From NCBI RefSeq assembly GCF_029760895.1, contig NZ_CP121679.1, positions 496,001 to 560,000 of the forward strand: 64,000 nucleotides of DNA, written 5' to 3'. Both the position numbers and the translations under genes were made by a program. Below, in pieces: positions 50,345 through 59,636 of the stretch. Each line of letters starts with the position of its first letter. Positions within the stretch are counted from its first letter, which is position 1. The notes beneath the pieces were generated by a model. That model saw only the letters and a list, made by a program, of their open reading frames with translations. It had not been told where the DNA came from and ran no database searches. Source of the stretch: Ancylobacter sp. WKF20. GTDB lineage: Bacteria > Pseudomonadota > Alphaproteobacteria > Rhizobiales > Xanthobacteraceae.

Positions 50345-51166
50345 ATGTCGGTCCAGTCCGCCGCTCGCCGCCTCACCGCCCCGGACATTCGCGCAAAGAA
50401 GGGCGGCGAGCCCATCGTCTCGCTCACGGCCTATCACGCTCACACTGCCCGCCTCATCGACCCGCATGTCGACTTCATGCTGGTCGGCGATTCGCTGGGC
50501 ATGGTGATGCACGGCATGGAGACGACGGTGCCCGTCACCGTCGAGATGATGATCCTGCAGGGGCAGGCGGTGATGCGCGGCTCGTCCCACGCGCTGGTGG
50601 TCGTGGACCTGCCCTTCGGTTCCTATGAGGGCTCGCCGCAGCAGGCCTTCGCCACCGCCTCGCGCGTGCTGAAGGAGACCGGCGCCGGGGCGGTGAAGCT
50701 GGAGGGCGGCCGGCGCATGGCCGAGAGCGTGCGATTCCTCGCTGATCGCGGCGTGCCGGTGATGGGCCATGTCGGCCTCACCCCGCAGGCTATCAACACG
50801 CTCGGCTCGTTCAAGGCGCTGGGGCGCGACGAGGCAAGTGCGGCGCTGATCCTGGACGACGCGCGCTCCATTGCCGAGGCGGGCGCCTTTTCCATCGTGC
50901 TGGAGGCCATTTCCGAGCCGCTGGCGCGGCAGATCACGCAGGAAGTGGCGCCGCCGACCATCGGCATTGGCGGCTCTGTCGCCTGTGACGGGCAGATTCT
51001 CGTGCTGGAAGATATGCTTGGCCTCTCGGACCGGGTGCCGCGCTTCGTCAAGAAGTTCGCCGATATCGGGCCGGCCATTGGCTCGGCGGTGGAGGCCTAT
51101 GCGAGCGAGGTGCGGGCCCGCAGCTTCCCCGGTCCCGAGCACGTCTACGCGCCGAAGAAGGCCTGA
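50345..51166 (+). CDS. panB: 3-methyl-2-oxobutanoate hydroxymethyltransferase
   Basis: The 273-residue enzyme adds a hydroxymethyl group from methylene-tetrahydrofolate to ketoisovalerate, making ketopantoate for coenzyme A synthesis. Motifs include [16 protein letters not shown] near residue 23, [18 protein letters not shown] near residue 46, VKLEGG near residue 118, GHVGLTPQ near residue 139, and [15 protein letters not shown] near residue 202. A clear AAGAGGAAA ribosome site precedes the ATG. A stem-loop follows the stop. No panC is visible in the window. Confidence 0.95.
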   Translation: MSVQSAARRLTAPDIRAKKGGEPIVSLTAYHAHTARLIDPHVDFMLVGDSLGMVMHGMETTVPVTVEMMILQGQAVMRGSSHALVVVDLPFGSYEGSPQQAFATASRVLKETGAGAVKLEGGRRMAESVRFLADRGVPVMGHVGLTPQAINTLGSFKALGRDEASAALILDDARSIAEAGAFSIVLEAISEPLARQITQEVAPPTIGIGGSVACDGQILVLEDMLGLSDRVPRFVKKFADIGPAIGSAVEAYASEVRARSFPGPEHVYAPKKA

Positions 51167-51190
51167 GAAGACAGCCTGTAGCTCCCGGCA

Positions 51191-51229
51191 CGGCGCGGTT
51201 TTGCGCGGCTTTACCGTAGCACCGCGCCG
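51191..51229 (+). terminator. Stem-loop after panB
   Basis: CGGCGCGGT (51191-51199) pairs with ACCGCGCCG (51221-51229) over a 21-base loop, 24 bases after the panB stop. It may end the panB transcript. There is no strong U-run. Confidence 0.45.
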
Positions 51230-51334
51230 CGATTTGCCTTGTTGAGGCCGCATCGCTAGTTTACGCGGCCTTTCGCGACCGGTGCGCAGCCTCTGCCGCC
51301 GGTGCCCTTCTGACGACCTGCCCACGGACACGAC

Positions 51335-52039
51335 ATGGCCGACATTTTCCACGAGATCGACGAGGATCTGCGTCGCGAGCGTTTTTCGCGGCTCTGGAGC
51401 CGCTATGGCGCCTATCTCATCGGTCTTGCCGTGCTGATCGTTCTCGCGGTCGCCGGCTGGCGCGGCTATGAGTGGTATCGCCTTCAGCAGGCGCAGCAGG
51501 CCGGCGCGCGTTTCGAGGCGGCGTTGCTGCTTGCCACGCAGGGCAAGACCGCCGAGGCCGAGACCGCCTTCGCCGCGCTGGAGAAGGACGCCCCCGCTGG
51601 CTACCGCACGCTGTCCCGTTTCCGCGCCGCCATCGAGCTGTCGAAGACCGACGCCAAGGCCGCCATCGCCGAGTTCGACGCGCTCGCGGCCGATGCGGGC
51701 GTTGGCCGGCTGATGCAGGATGTGGCGCAGGTGCGCGCCGCCATGCTTCTGGTCGATACCGCGCCGCTCAGCGAAATCGAGAGCCGCGTCAAGCCCTTGG
51801 ACACGCCGGAAGGCGCCTTCCGCCATTCCGCCCGCGAGCTGATCGGTCTCGCCCAGTACAAGGCCGGTGACTACAAGGCCGCCACGGACACCTTCACGGC
51901 GATCCTGAATGACGGCCAGAGCCCGCCCGGCCTTCGCCGCCGCGCCGAGCTGATGCGCACGCTGGCCAGCACGCAGGTGGCGCCCGCCGCAGCGGCTGCG
52001 GGCACGCCGGCCCCGGCTGCGGCGCCTGCTGTTCAGTGA
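51335..52039 (+). CDS. YfgM-like membrane-anchored tetratricopeptide protein
   Basis: The 234-residue protein has a short basic cytoplasmic start (FHEIDEDLRRERFSRLWSRYG) and one membrane helix (about residues 24-43). A periplasmic helical-repeat domain follows (EAALLLATQGKTAEAETAFAAL, GLAQYKAGDYKAATDTF), then an Ala/Pro-rich tail. This is the pattern of YfgM, an ancillary SecYEG partner involved in outer-membrane protein folding. Its location just upstream of der is the usual one for this gene; BamB, often between them, is absent here. Confidence 0.78.
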   Translation: MADIFHEIDEDLRRERFSRLWSRYGAYLIGLAVLIVLAVAGWRGYEWYRLQQAQQAGARFEAALLLATQGKTAEAETAFAALEKDAPAGYRTLSRFRAAIELSKTDAKAAIAEFDALAADAGVGRLMQDVAQVRAAMLLVDTAPLSEIESRVKPLDTPEGAFRHSARELIGLAQYKAGDYKAATDTFTAILNDGQSPPGLRRRAELMRTLASTQVAPAAAAAGTPAPAAAPAVQ

Positions 52040-52049
52040 GGAGAACCCG

Positions 52050-52325
52050 ATGACGAACCCCGTTTCGCCGCGCCGGCTGCGGCTGCGTCGCGCGTTGGCC
52101 CTGCTGCCCGTTCTCGGGCTCGCCCTGGCCGTTTCCGGCTGCGAGACGCTCGACAAGATGAACCCCTTCAATGAGAAGGAAAAGCCGCTGCCGGGCGCGC
52201 GCGCTCCGGTGTTCCCCGAGGGCGTTCCGGGCGTCGACTACAATGCGCCCCCGCCGCAGCCGGCCAATTCCGCGAAATACGACACGCCGACGGCGGCGCC
52301 CGCGCCGGCCGCTTCGACGCAGTAA
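52050..52325 (+). CDS. Small Pro/Ala-rich lipoprotein
   Basis: The 91-residue protein has a lipoprotein signal, with a basic start, a hydrophobic core and lipobox LAVSGC, so lipidation is expected at Cys31. The mature part of about 60 residues begins ETLDKMNPFNEKEKPLPG and is rich in proline and alanine, with no recognisable domain. It lies 10 bases after the YfgM-like gene and 21 bases before der, with a good GAGGAGAA ribosome site. It takes the place of bamB in this gene order. An outer-membrane assembly or envelope role is only a guess. Confidence 0.72.
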   Translation: MTNPVSPRRLRLRRALALLPVLGLALAVSGCETLDKMNPFNEKEKPLPGARAPVFPEGVPGVDYNAPPPQPANSAKYDTPTAAPAPAASTQ

Positions 52326-52346
52326 GGCGCTTGGAGGCGCCTTTCC

Positions 52347-53708
52347 ATGACCATTACCGTCGCCATCGTCGGCCGGCCGAATGTCGGAAAATCCACGCTT
52401 TTCAACAGGTTGGTCGGAAAGCGGCTGGCGCTTGTCGATGACCGCCCGGGCGTGACCCGCGACCGGCGGGAGGGGGACGCGCGGCTCGGCCATCTCTCCT
52501 TCCGTGTCATCGACACGGCGGGTCTGGAAGAGGCCAAGGCGGAGTCGCTGGAAGGGCGGATGCGGGCGCAGACCGAGGCGGCGATCAGTGACGCCGATGT
52601 GCTGCTGTTCCTCATCGACGCCAAGGCCGGCATCACGCCGATCGACCGCACCTTCGCCGATCTCGCCCGCAAATCCGGCAAGAACACCATTCTCGTCGCC
52701 AATAAGGCCGAGGCGAAAGGGGCTCTGGCCGGGTCGCTGGAGGCCTATTCGCTCGGTCTGGGCGATCCGGTGGAGCTCTCCGCCGAGCATGGCGACGGCA
52801 TGGTGGACCTGCTTCGGGCGCTCTCGGCCCATGTGGCCGATGAGGGCGATGAGGTGGACGATCAGGCCGATGAGACCGAAGAGGAGCGCGCCCGCCGGCC
52901 GATCCGCGTCGCCGTTCTCGGCCGCCCCAATGCCGGCAAGTCGACCCTCATCAACGCCATCCTCGGCGAGGACCGGCTGCTGACCGGACCCGAGGCCGGG
53001 ATCACCCGCGATTCGATCTCGGTCGATGTCGAGCACCACGGTGTCGCTCTTCGGCTGTTCGACACGGCGGGCATGCGCAAGCGCGCCCGGATCGAGGACA
53101 AGCTGGAAAAGCTCTCCGTCGCCGACGGGCTGCGCGCCGCGCGTTTCGCCGAGGTGGTGGTGGTGCTGATCGACGCCACCCACCCCTTCGAGGAGCAGGA
53201 CCTGCGCATCGCCGACCTTGCCGAGCGCGAGGGGCGGGCCGTCGTGATCGCGCTGTCCAAGTCCGATCTCGTGAAGGACCAGCCGGGCATGGCCTCCCGG
53301 ATGCGCGAGGAAGCCGACCACTGGCTGCCGCAGGTGAAGGGCGCCCCGGTGGTGATGGTCTCCGGCCTGACCGGGGAAGGACTCGACCGTCTGGTGCGCG
53401 CCATTCAGCAGACCTACCTGGTGTGGAACCGCCGCGTCGCCACCAACCCGCTGAACCGCTGGCTGGGCGAGGTGACGAATGACCATCCGCCACCGGCGGT
53501 GTCCGGCCGGCGCATCAAGCTGCGCTACATGACGCAGCCCAAGGCCCGCCCGCCGAGCTTCGTGCTGTTCTGCTCGCGCGCCGACGCGCTGCCGGAAAGC
53601 TATCTGCGCTACCTCGTCAACAATCTGCGCACCAGCTTCGACCTGCCGGGCGTGCCGATCCGCCTGACGCTGCGCGAGAAGGACAATCCTTACGCCGAGA
53701 AGGAATGA
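52347..53708 (+). CDS. der: Ribosome-assembly GTPase Der (EngA)
   Basis: The 453-residue protein has two consecutive GTPase domains followed by a KH-like domain. The first has GRPNVGKST (residues 8-16) and DTAGLEE. The second has GRPNAGKST near residue 192, then [19 protein letters not shown] and SKSDL. The acidic linker [13 protein letters not shown] separates them. Der acts in maturation of the 50S ribosomal subunit and is normally essential. TGGAGGCGC precedes the ATG. Its stop overlaps the end of the convergent glycosyltransferase gene by 19 bases. Confidence 0.96.
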   Translation: MTITVAIVGRPNVGKSTLFNRLVGKRLALVDDRPGVTRDRREGDARLGHLSFRVIDTAGLEEAKAESLEGRMRAQTEAAISDADVLLFLIDAKAGITPIDRTFADLARKSGKNTILVANKAEAKGALAGSLEAYSLGLGDPVELSAEHGDGMVDLLRALSAHVADEGDEVDDQADETEEERARRPIRVAVLGRPNAGKSTLINAILGEDRLLTGPEAGITRDSISVDVEHHGVALRLFDTAGMRKRARIEDKLEKLSVADGLRAARFAEVVVVLIDATHPFEEQDLRIADLAEREGRAVVIALSKSDLVKDQPGMASRMREEADHWLPQVKGAPVVMVSGLTGEGLDRLVRAIQQTYLVWNRRVATNPLNRWLGEVTNDHPPPAVSGRRIKLRYMTQPKARPPSFVLFCSRADALPESYLRYLVNNLRTSFDLPGVPIRLTLREKDNPYAEKE

Positions 53709-54847
53709 AGCAGCCGTGCGAGCGGCCGGAGGCAGGCTCGCTTGAAGCTGCGGACCAGCCCGCGCGCGCGGGTGAGGGCGCTGCGTAGCCGCCGTTGGGA
53801 GCGACGCTCCGGCGGCTTGCGGCGATATTGCTCGTGCAGATGCGCCGCCAGCAGCCGCTCCTGCGCGATCATCGGGTCGGCGGCGAGGCGCGCCGTGCGG
53901 GCGGCATTGTCGCCCCCTGGTGTCGCCAGCAGCGCGTCCAGATAGGGCTCCAGCCGGTAGCGATCCAGCTCCGTGGGTCTGAGCTTCTGCGTGAACGCCC
54001 GGCCAGCCGGGTAAAGCTCAACGATCTCACGCGCCAGCGCACTCGCATCGAGTCGGCGTTCGCAGCAGCGCCCGGTGAAGTTGTAGCGCGCGGCGCGGGC
54101 GAGGTTCTCCGCGCTGAGATAACCCGGCCCGCCGAAATGATCGTAGACGAAGACCGGCACGCGGGCGGCGAGCGCATAGGGCACGGTCTTGCCGATGCTG
54201 ATGACGACATCGCTGGCCGCGACCATCTCGGGCGTGAGCAGCCTCTGCCCGCCCTGCGAGGCGCCGAGGCGATGCACGGTGTAGTCCCGCTCTAGAATAT
54301 CCAGCGCCGCCATCAGCGCCGGGTCGCTGTGGTTGGTCACGGCGGTGATCGTCCTCAGCCGGGCGCCCGCCGTGCAGTCCGGGCGGAAATAGGCGGCGGG
54401 GGCGGCATTGTGGAACACGGTGACGGGGGCGGTGACGCCCACCTCGATGAGCCGCTCCGCCGTCAGCTCTGAATTCGCCAGATAGGCGTCGGCCAGAATC
54501 CGGTCATGACGCCAGCCGCCGCTCTCCATGAAGGTGCGCCGGCCCAGTTTGCCAAACACGACCGCCGTGCGCGCGCGTGAGGCGGCATCGAGCCGGTAGT
54601 CGAACAGGCCGGCGACATGGTGCTGGAGATAGGCGAGATCATAGGCGAAAAGGGTGACGGCGGCCGGATCGGTGACGATCTCGATGCCGAGCCGGGTGCG
54701 GAAGAGATCGGCGATCGGCGGGCCGGCCACGCTGGCGAAGACCGTGACGTCGTGCCCGCGGGCGCGGAAGTGCTCGGCCATCTCCAGCAGGATTCGCTCG
54801 GAGCCGCCGATTGTGACGAAATAGGCATTGGCGAGAAGGATCTTCAT
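53690..54847 (-). CDS. Glycosyltransferase (GT4-like)
   Basis: The 385-residue protein opens with [26 protein letters not shown], the N-terminal Rossmann strand and glycine-rich acceptor loop of GT4-type enzymes. A second Rossmann half follows, with [23 protein letters not shown] near residue 235. It ends in a strongly basic tail ([22 protein letters not shown] and on), which may bind membrane or polysaccharide. The frame is open to 54913, but homology begins at ATG 54847. The sugar donor and acceptor are unknown; no other polysaccharide genes adjoin. Confidence 0.72.
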   Translation of the reverse strand: MKILLANAYFVTIGGSERILLEMAEHFRARGHDVTVFASVAGPPIADLFRTRLGIEIVTDPAAVTLFAYDLAYLQHHVAGLFDYRLDAASRARTAVVFGKLGRRTFMESGGWRHDRILADAYLANSELTAERLIEVGVTAPVTVFHNAAPAAYFRPDCTAGARLRTITAVTNHSDPALMAALDILERDYTVHRLGASQGGQRLLTPEMVAASDVVISIGKTVPYALAARVPVFVYDHFGGPGYLSAENLARAARYNFTGRCCERRLDASALAREIVELYPAGRAFTQKLRPTELDRYRLEPYLDALLATPGGDNAARTARLAADPMIAQERLLAAHLHEQYRRKPPERRSQRRLRSALTRARGLVRSFKRACLRPLARLLHSFSA

Positions 54848-55223
54848 CGGCACCGAACGGTACTGGAGACGCGACGCTGCAGACCGCCCTCGCTTTACCC
54901 GAATCGCCGGCACGCTTCATCCTGATGTTCCCAGCGCCCTTTGTTGGGCACAGCTTATGCGCCGGCCGTTCCCATTTCGGTGGCTTGCCCGCGTGGAGGG
55001 CGGGGCGCCGCTCGATCGCCCTGCTTCGGGCCGGCGCGGACGCATTCGCACAGGCGTTTGTTTCCCCACGCGAAACGAATTTCCTTCGCGTCCGGGGCTG
55101 GCGGGTTCTATAGTCGGCTCTCCCTCGCGGAGCCGCCCGGCGCCGCTCTCCCGTTCATTCCGCACCGACGGCGTGCTCTTGCGGGCGCGTCCCCGGGCGC
55201 GGCTGTCGTTCCGGACGTCTCCC

Positions 55224-56162
55224 ATGCTGATCGGCATTCTTGCGGGCCTCATGACCGGGGCGCTGTGGGGGCTGGCCTTCATCGCGCCGCGCGCGGTGCA
55301 GCCCTTCACCGCGCTCGACATCTCCGTCATCCGCTACCTGATTTTCGGCGTGGTCAGTGCCGGGCTCATGGTGATTCCGAAATTCCGCCCCACCGGCCTG
55401 TCGCCCCGCATGCTGCTGATGGGCATGGTGCTCGGCGCCGTCGGCACGTTCGGCTATTTCCTCGCCATCTCCTACGCCGTGCTGCTGGCCGGCGCGGTGC
55501 TGCCGCCGCTCATCACCGGCACGGCCCCGGTGCTGCTCGCGATCACGGCGAATTTTCGCGAACGGTCCATGCCCTGGGGGCGCCTTGCGCTGCCGCTCGG
55601 GCTCATCGCAGCGGGTCTTGGCGTGGTCAATATCGCCAGCCTTCAGGAGGCGCCCTCCGGCGAGGTGGGCAGCCTGCTCATCGGTGTGGCGCTCTCGGTC
55701 TTCGCGCTGTTCATGTGGATCGCCTATGGCATGGCCAATGCCGTGGTCATGCGCGCGCCGGACGCGCCCGACGCGCTGCGCTGGACCGGCGTGCAGGGCA
55801 TTGGCTGCGGCCTGCTGGCCTTCCTGCTGCTGCCCTTCATTTCCAGCGGCCCGGCGATGCTCGATCTCGCCAGTCCGGCGACGCAGCATTTCTTCCTGTG
55901 GGCGCTGATGATGGGCGTGGTCACGTCCTGGTTCGGCACCTATGGCTGGGTGGTCGCGTCCGAGCGCCTGCCCATGGCGCTCTCGGCCCAGCTCATCGTG
56001 GCCGAGACGGTGTTCGGCCTCGCCTATGGCCTCGCCTTCGAGCAGCGCCTGCCGACCGTCCCGGAGGCGGTGGGCGGGCTGCTGCAGCTGGTGGGTGTCG
56101 TGGTGGCGGTGGCGATCTTCGCCCGCCGCCGCATCATCACGCCGGAACCGGGAACGCCTTGA
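55224..56162 (+). CDS. DMT superfamily transporter (two EamA domains)
   Basis: The 312-residue inner-membrane protein has ten predicted helices in two EamA repeats (about residues 1-135 and 150-300). It opens with LIGILAGLMTGALWGLAFIAP, typical of drug/metabolite exporters. The frame is open far upstream, but those codons encode low-complexity sequence, so ATG 55224 is chosen. The substrate cannot be inferred. Its 3' end overlaps the convergent SDR gene by 26 bases. Confidence 0.83.
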   Translation: MLIGILAGLMTGALWGLAFIAPRAVQPFTALDISVIRYLIFGVVSAGLMVIPKFRPTGLSPRMLLMGMVLGAVGTFGYFLAISYAVLLAGAVLPPLITGTAPVLLAITANFRERSMPWGRLALPLGLIAAGLGVVNIASLQEAPSGEVGSLLIGVALSVFALFMWIAYGMANAVVMRAPDAPDALRWTGVQGIGCGLLAFLLLPFISSGPAMLDLASPATQHFFLWALMMGVVTSWFGTYGWVVASERLPMALSAQLIVAETVFGLAYGLAFEQRLPTVPEAVGGLLQLVGVVVAVAIFARRRIITPEPGTP

Positions 56163-56895
56163 GGCTGCGCGTGGGGAAATCGTAGAGCGCGCCGGTTTCC
56201 TCGAAGCTCGGCAGGCAGAGCGACAGGATGGCCTCTGCCACTTCCTCCGGCGCCGGCAGCGTCTCGGGATCCTCGCCGGGGAACGCCTTGGCCCGCATCC
56301 GCGTGCGGATCGGGCCCGGATTGATGAGGTTCACCTTGAGATTGGCGATGTTCATCACCTCCGCCGCCCAGGTGCGCGCGAGCACTTCGAGCCCGGCCTT
56401 GGTGACGGCATAGGTGCCCCAGAAGGCGCGGGCCTTGTGGGCGGCACCGGAGGACACCAGCACGGCCCGGCCGGCGGTGGAGAGGCGCAGCAGCGGATCG
56501 AGCGAGCGGATGAGGCGCCAGTTCGCGGTGAGGTTCACCGCCAGCGCGTCGTCCCATTCCTTCGGCTCGACCTGGGCGAGGGGGGTCATCGGGCCGAGCA
56601 CGCCGGCATTGCCAACGAAAATGTCGAGCTTGCCGAAACGCTCATAGAGCGCGCCGCCGAGCCGGTCGATGGCCGCGCCGTCCTTGATGTCGAGCGGCAC
56701 CAGCGTCGCCGTCGAGCCGGCCTTGACGATGGCGTCGTCCAGTTCCTCAAGCGCGCCCGAGGTCCTCCCGATGGCGATGACATGGGCGCCGGCGGTCGCG
56801 AGCGCCAGCGCGGTCGCTTCGCCAATGCCACGCGTGGCGCCGGTGACGAGGGCGTAGCGGCCGGCGAGCGGGCGCGCGTCGGAAGTGTCGGACAT
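56137..56895 (-). CDS. Short-chain dehydrogenase/reductase (SDR)
   Basis: The 252-residue protein has the classical SDR NAD(P) motif TGATRGIG at about residues 19-26, NAG in FVGNAGVLG, the catalytic serine in LVSSGAAHK, and YAVTK with the catalytic Tyr and Lys. It is complete and of usual length. The substrate is unknown. This gene lies near purF in other Rhizobiales and is annotated there only as an SDR oxidoreductase. The VOC gene follows upstream on the same strand, with 16 bases between them. Confidence 0.85.
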   Translation of the reverse strand: MSDTSDARPLAGRYALVTGATRGIGEATALALATAGAHVIAIGRTSGALEELDDAIVKAGSTATLVPLDIKDGAAIDRLGGALYERFGKLDIFVGNAGVLGPMTPLAQVEPKEWDDALAVNLTANWRLIRSLDPLLRLSTAGRAVLVSSGAAHKARAFWGTYAVTKAGLEVLARTWAAEVMNIANLKVNLINPGPIRTRMRAKAFPGEDPETLPAPEEVAEAILSLCLPSFEETGALYDFPTRSLKAFPVPA

Positions 56896-56911
56896 GGCGA
56901 TTCCTCGAAAG

Positions 56912-57328
56912 CTAGTCAGCGTCGCTCATTACCACGGAAGGAGCGGACCGCCGGTGCGGGCCGTGAGTGACGGCCTCGATGTTATTGCCTTCGGGATCGA
57001 GCACGAAGGCGGCATAATAGCCGGGATGGTAGCTGCGCGGGCCCGGCGCGCCATTGTCACGCCCGCCGGCGGCGAGCGCCGCGGCGTGGAAGCGGCGCAC
57101 CGTCTCCTCGTCGCGCGCCTGGAAGGCGAGATGGGCGCGCCCGGTGGTGGGTTCACCGGGCGAGACGAACAGCTCATCGGCGAAGAAATAGCCGTCACCC
57201 TCGACCAGCGGCACGTCCAGCACCGCCAGTACCGCCGCATAGAAGCGGCGGCACGCATCATAATCGGCGACCACGAGCGAGATATGGTCGATCAGCCGTC
57301 CGCGATGCCACTCGGAAAGCTCGACCAT
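56912..57328 (-). CDS. VOC family protein (glyoxalase/bleomycin-resistance fold)
   Basis: The 138-residue protein has the paired beta-alpha-beta-beta-beta units of the VOC fold: IDHISLVVADYDACRRFY at the start, HLAFQARDEETVRRFH in the middle, and YYAAFVLDPEGNNIEAV at the end. The metal ligands His and Glu are present in the expected places (IDHISL and NNIEAV). Activity is unassigned; such short members are often lyase- or dioxygenase-like. It lies between purF and the SDR gene on the same strand, 14 bases after the purF stop. Confidence 0.83.
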   Translation of the reverse strand: MVELSEWHRGRLIDHISLVVADYDACRRFYAAVLAVLDVPLVEGDGYFFADELFVSPGEPTTGRAHLAFQARDEETVRRFHAAALAAGGRDNGAPGPRSYHPGYYAAFVLDPEGNNIEAVTHGPHRRSAPSVVMSDAD

Positions 57329-57342
57329 GGCCGCCCGTCCGG

Positions 57343-58842
57343 TCAGCTCGCTTCGGCGAGCAGCGAGAGCTGGCGCGGGGCCACCTCGCCGGCGCGGTCG
57401 GTGAGCGGGGTCGGGTACTCGCCGGTGAAGCAGTGATCGGTGAATTGCGGGCTCACCGCGTCACGGCCCTCATAGCCCATCGACTTGTAGATGCCGTCGA
57501 TGGAGAGGAAGGCGAGGCTGTCGGCGCCGATATAGCGGCGCATGCCTTCGAGGTCATGCGTGGCGGCGAGCAGCTTGTCGCGGTCCGGCGTGTCGATGCC
57601 GTAATAGTCCGGGTGGGTGATGGGCGGGGAGGAGATGCGGAAATGCACCTCGCGGGCGCCCGCCTCGCGCATCATGCGGACGATCTTGACCGAGGTCGTG
57701 CCGCGCACGAGGCTGTCGTCGATCAGCACGATGCGCTTGCCCTCGACCACGGCGCGGTTCGCCGAGTGCTTCATGCGCACGCCCTGGTCGCGGACCGACT
57801 GGGTGGGCTGGATGAAGGTGCGGCCGACATAGTGGTTGCGGATGATGCCGAGCTCATAGGGCAGGCCCGAGGCCTGCGAGTAACCGATGGCGGCGGGCAC
57901 GCCCGAATCCGGCACCGGCACCACGAGGTCGGCATCGGCCGGGGCCTCGGAGGCGAGGTGCATGCCCATATTCTTGCGCACCTGATAGACCGACCGGCCG
58001 CCGACGATCGAGTCCGGCCGGGCGAAATAGATGTACTCGAAGATGCAGGGGCGGGGCTTCACGGCGCCGAAGGGGCGCAGCGTCTCCACCTTGTCGGAGG
58101 AGAAGACGATGACCTCGCCGGGGTCGATGTCCCGCACGTGACGCGCACCGATTATGTCGAGAGCGCAGGTCTCGGAGGTCAGAATTGGGTGGCCGTCGAG
58201 CTCGCCGAGCACCAGCGGTCGGATGCCGAGCGGGTCGCGGGCGCCCACCAGCTTCTTGTTGGTCAGGCCGACAAAGGCATAGGCGCCCTCGATGGCGCGC
58301 AGCGCGTCGACGAAACGCTCGGTGAAGCGCACGCGCTTGGAGCGGGCGACCAGGTGCAGCATCACCTCGGTGTCGGAGGTCGACTGGCAGATGGCGCCGT
58401 CGCGGACGATCTGGCGGCGCAGCGTCAGGCCGTTGGTCAGGTTGCCGTTATGGGCGATGGCGAAGCCGCCGCCATCCAGCTCGGCGAAGAGCGGCTGCAC
58501 ATTGCGCAGGATGGTCTCGCCGGTGGTGGAATAACGCACATGGCCAACCGCGATATGGCCCGGCAGACGCTTGATCGCCTCGCCATCGGAGAAGGCGTCG
58601 GAGACCAGACCGAGGCGGCGCTCGGAGTGAAAACGCTGGCCATCATAAGTGGTTATGCCGGCCGCTTCCTGGCCGCGGTGCTGCAGCGCGTGCAGGCCGA
58701 GGGCCGTGATGGCGGCGGCGTCCGGGTGCCCGTAAATGCCGAACACGCCGCACTCCTCGCGCAGCGTGTCCCCGTAATCGTCGTAATAATCGTTGGCTTC
58801 GACGGGTTTCGGCACCACACCGTCAACGGCTAGTTTGGCCAT
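57343..58842 (-). CDS. purF: Amidophosphoribosyltransferase
   Basis: The 499-residue enzyme makes 5-phosphoribosylamine from PRPP and glutamine, the first step of purine synthesis. After an N-terminal propeptide of about 30 residues, Cys31 in EECGVFGIYGH is the glutaminase nucleophile, exposed by self-cleavage. The PRPP-binding motif IVLIDDSLVRGTTS is near residue 360. The frame extends to 58890, but ATG 58842 (MAKLAVDG) has the more family-like start. It is followed by the VOC and SDR genes on the same strand; cvpA is just upstream, as in many bacteria. Confidence 0.95.
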   Translation of the reverse strand: MAKLAVDGVVPKPVEANDYYDDYGDTLREECGVFGIYGHPDAAAITALGLHALQHRGQEAAGITTYDGQRFHSERRLGLVSDAFSDGEAIKRLPGHIAVGHVRYSTTGETILRNVQPLFAELDGGGFAIAHNGNLTNGLTLRRQIVRDGAICQSTSDTEVMLHLVARSKRVRFTERFVDALRAIEGAYAFVGLTNKKLVGARDPLGIRPLVLGELDGHPILTSETCALDIIGARHVRDIDPGEVIVFSSDKVETLRPFGAVKPRPCIFEYIYFARPDSIVGGRSVYQVRKNMGMHLASEAPADADLVVPVPDSGVPAAIGYSQASGLPYELGIIRNHYVGRTFIQPTQSVRDQGVRMKHSANRAVVEGKRIVLIDDSLVRGTTSVKIVRMMREAGAREVHFRISSPPITHPDYYGIDTPDRDKLLAATHDLEGMRRYIGADSLAFLSIDGIYKSMGYEGRDAVSPQFTDHCFTGEYPTPLTDRAGEVAPRQLSLLAEAS

Positions 58843-58946
58843 GTGACCATTGCTCCGCTCTGCGCAGTTCAAGGCTGCGCCCGCTTTCAACTGCTCAATT
58901 GCAACGCACGTCGTTCGGGTCGCTGTGCCCCGAAGGCGCGGTCGAA

Positions 58947-59528
58947 TTATGGCGCCGACGGTGTCGTCGCGGGGGCCGGGTTGAACGGCTCCGGCGGCGG
59001 CTCGGTCGGCTCTGCGTCCTTCGAGCTGCGAATGTCGCGTATCAGGCTCTCGGGATCTTCCGGCAGTATGGAGATGAGCCAGTCACCCGCACTTTGCAAG
59101 ACCAGCTTGGCGCGCGCGTCACGAATCCACTGCGGCTGGCCCTGTTCGTTCTGGACCAGCCAGTTGAAGAACAGGAAGGCCACCACCATTATCAGGAATC
59201 CGCGCGCGAGGCCGAACAGGAAGCCGAGCGTGCGGTCGAGCGCGCCGATGCGGCTGTCGAGCACGAGGTCGGAGATGCGCACGGTGATGATGGAGACGAT
59301 CAGCAGCGTCAGCAGGAAAACGCCGCCGACGCTGGCTGCCATCGCGAAGGTGTCATTGGAGATGTGCTGCTTGGCGAAGGGCAGCACGAGCGGGTAGGCG
59401 TAGAGCGTGACGCCGGCCGCAATGACCCAGGAGGCGATGGCGAAAACCTCGCGCACCAGTCCCCGCACCATGGCCAGAAGGCCGGAAATCACCATCACGG
59501 CGATGAGGATGATGTCGAGCAGCGTCAA
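58947..59528 (-). CDS. cvpA: CvpA family membrane protein
   Basis: The 193-residue protein has four hydrophobic helices in residues 1-130. It contains the CvpA signatures DIILIAVMVISGLLAMVRGL at the start and ALDRTLGFLFGLARGFLI near residue 100, then a disordered Pro/Ala tail. CvpA was named for colicin V export, but it is a general inner-membrane protein tied to envelope homeostasis. It lies upstream of purF, its usual neighbour. Confidence 0.9.
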   Translation of the reverse strand: MTLLDIILIAVMVISGLLAMVRGLVREVFAIASWVIAAGVTLYAYPLVLPFAKQHISNDTFAMAASVGGVFLLTLLIVSIITVRISDLVLDSRIGALDRTLGFLFGLARGFLIMVVAFLFFNWLVQNEQGQPQWIRDARAKLVLQSAGDWLISILPEDPESLIRDIRSSKDAEPTEPPPEPFNPAPATTPSAP

Positions 59529-59636
59529 GACGAGCGCACCGTGACCGTGGCGGCTCCCGGTAGGGGAGCGGCGAATCTCAAAGGCGTGGGGCCCCGATTG
59601 GAGCCGCGCGAGGTATAGCGCGCCACGGCCGGGCCG

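Noticed and set aside
51167-51334. tRNA gene in the gap after panB
   Set aside because: The only strong fold is a single long stem-loop. No cloverleaf, T-loop GTTCRA or A-box pattern is present.
54828-55223. N-terminal extension of the DMT transporter
   Set aside because: These codons encode an Arg/Pro/Ser-rich run without membrane segments and overlap the start of the divergent glycosyltransferase gene.
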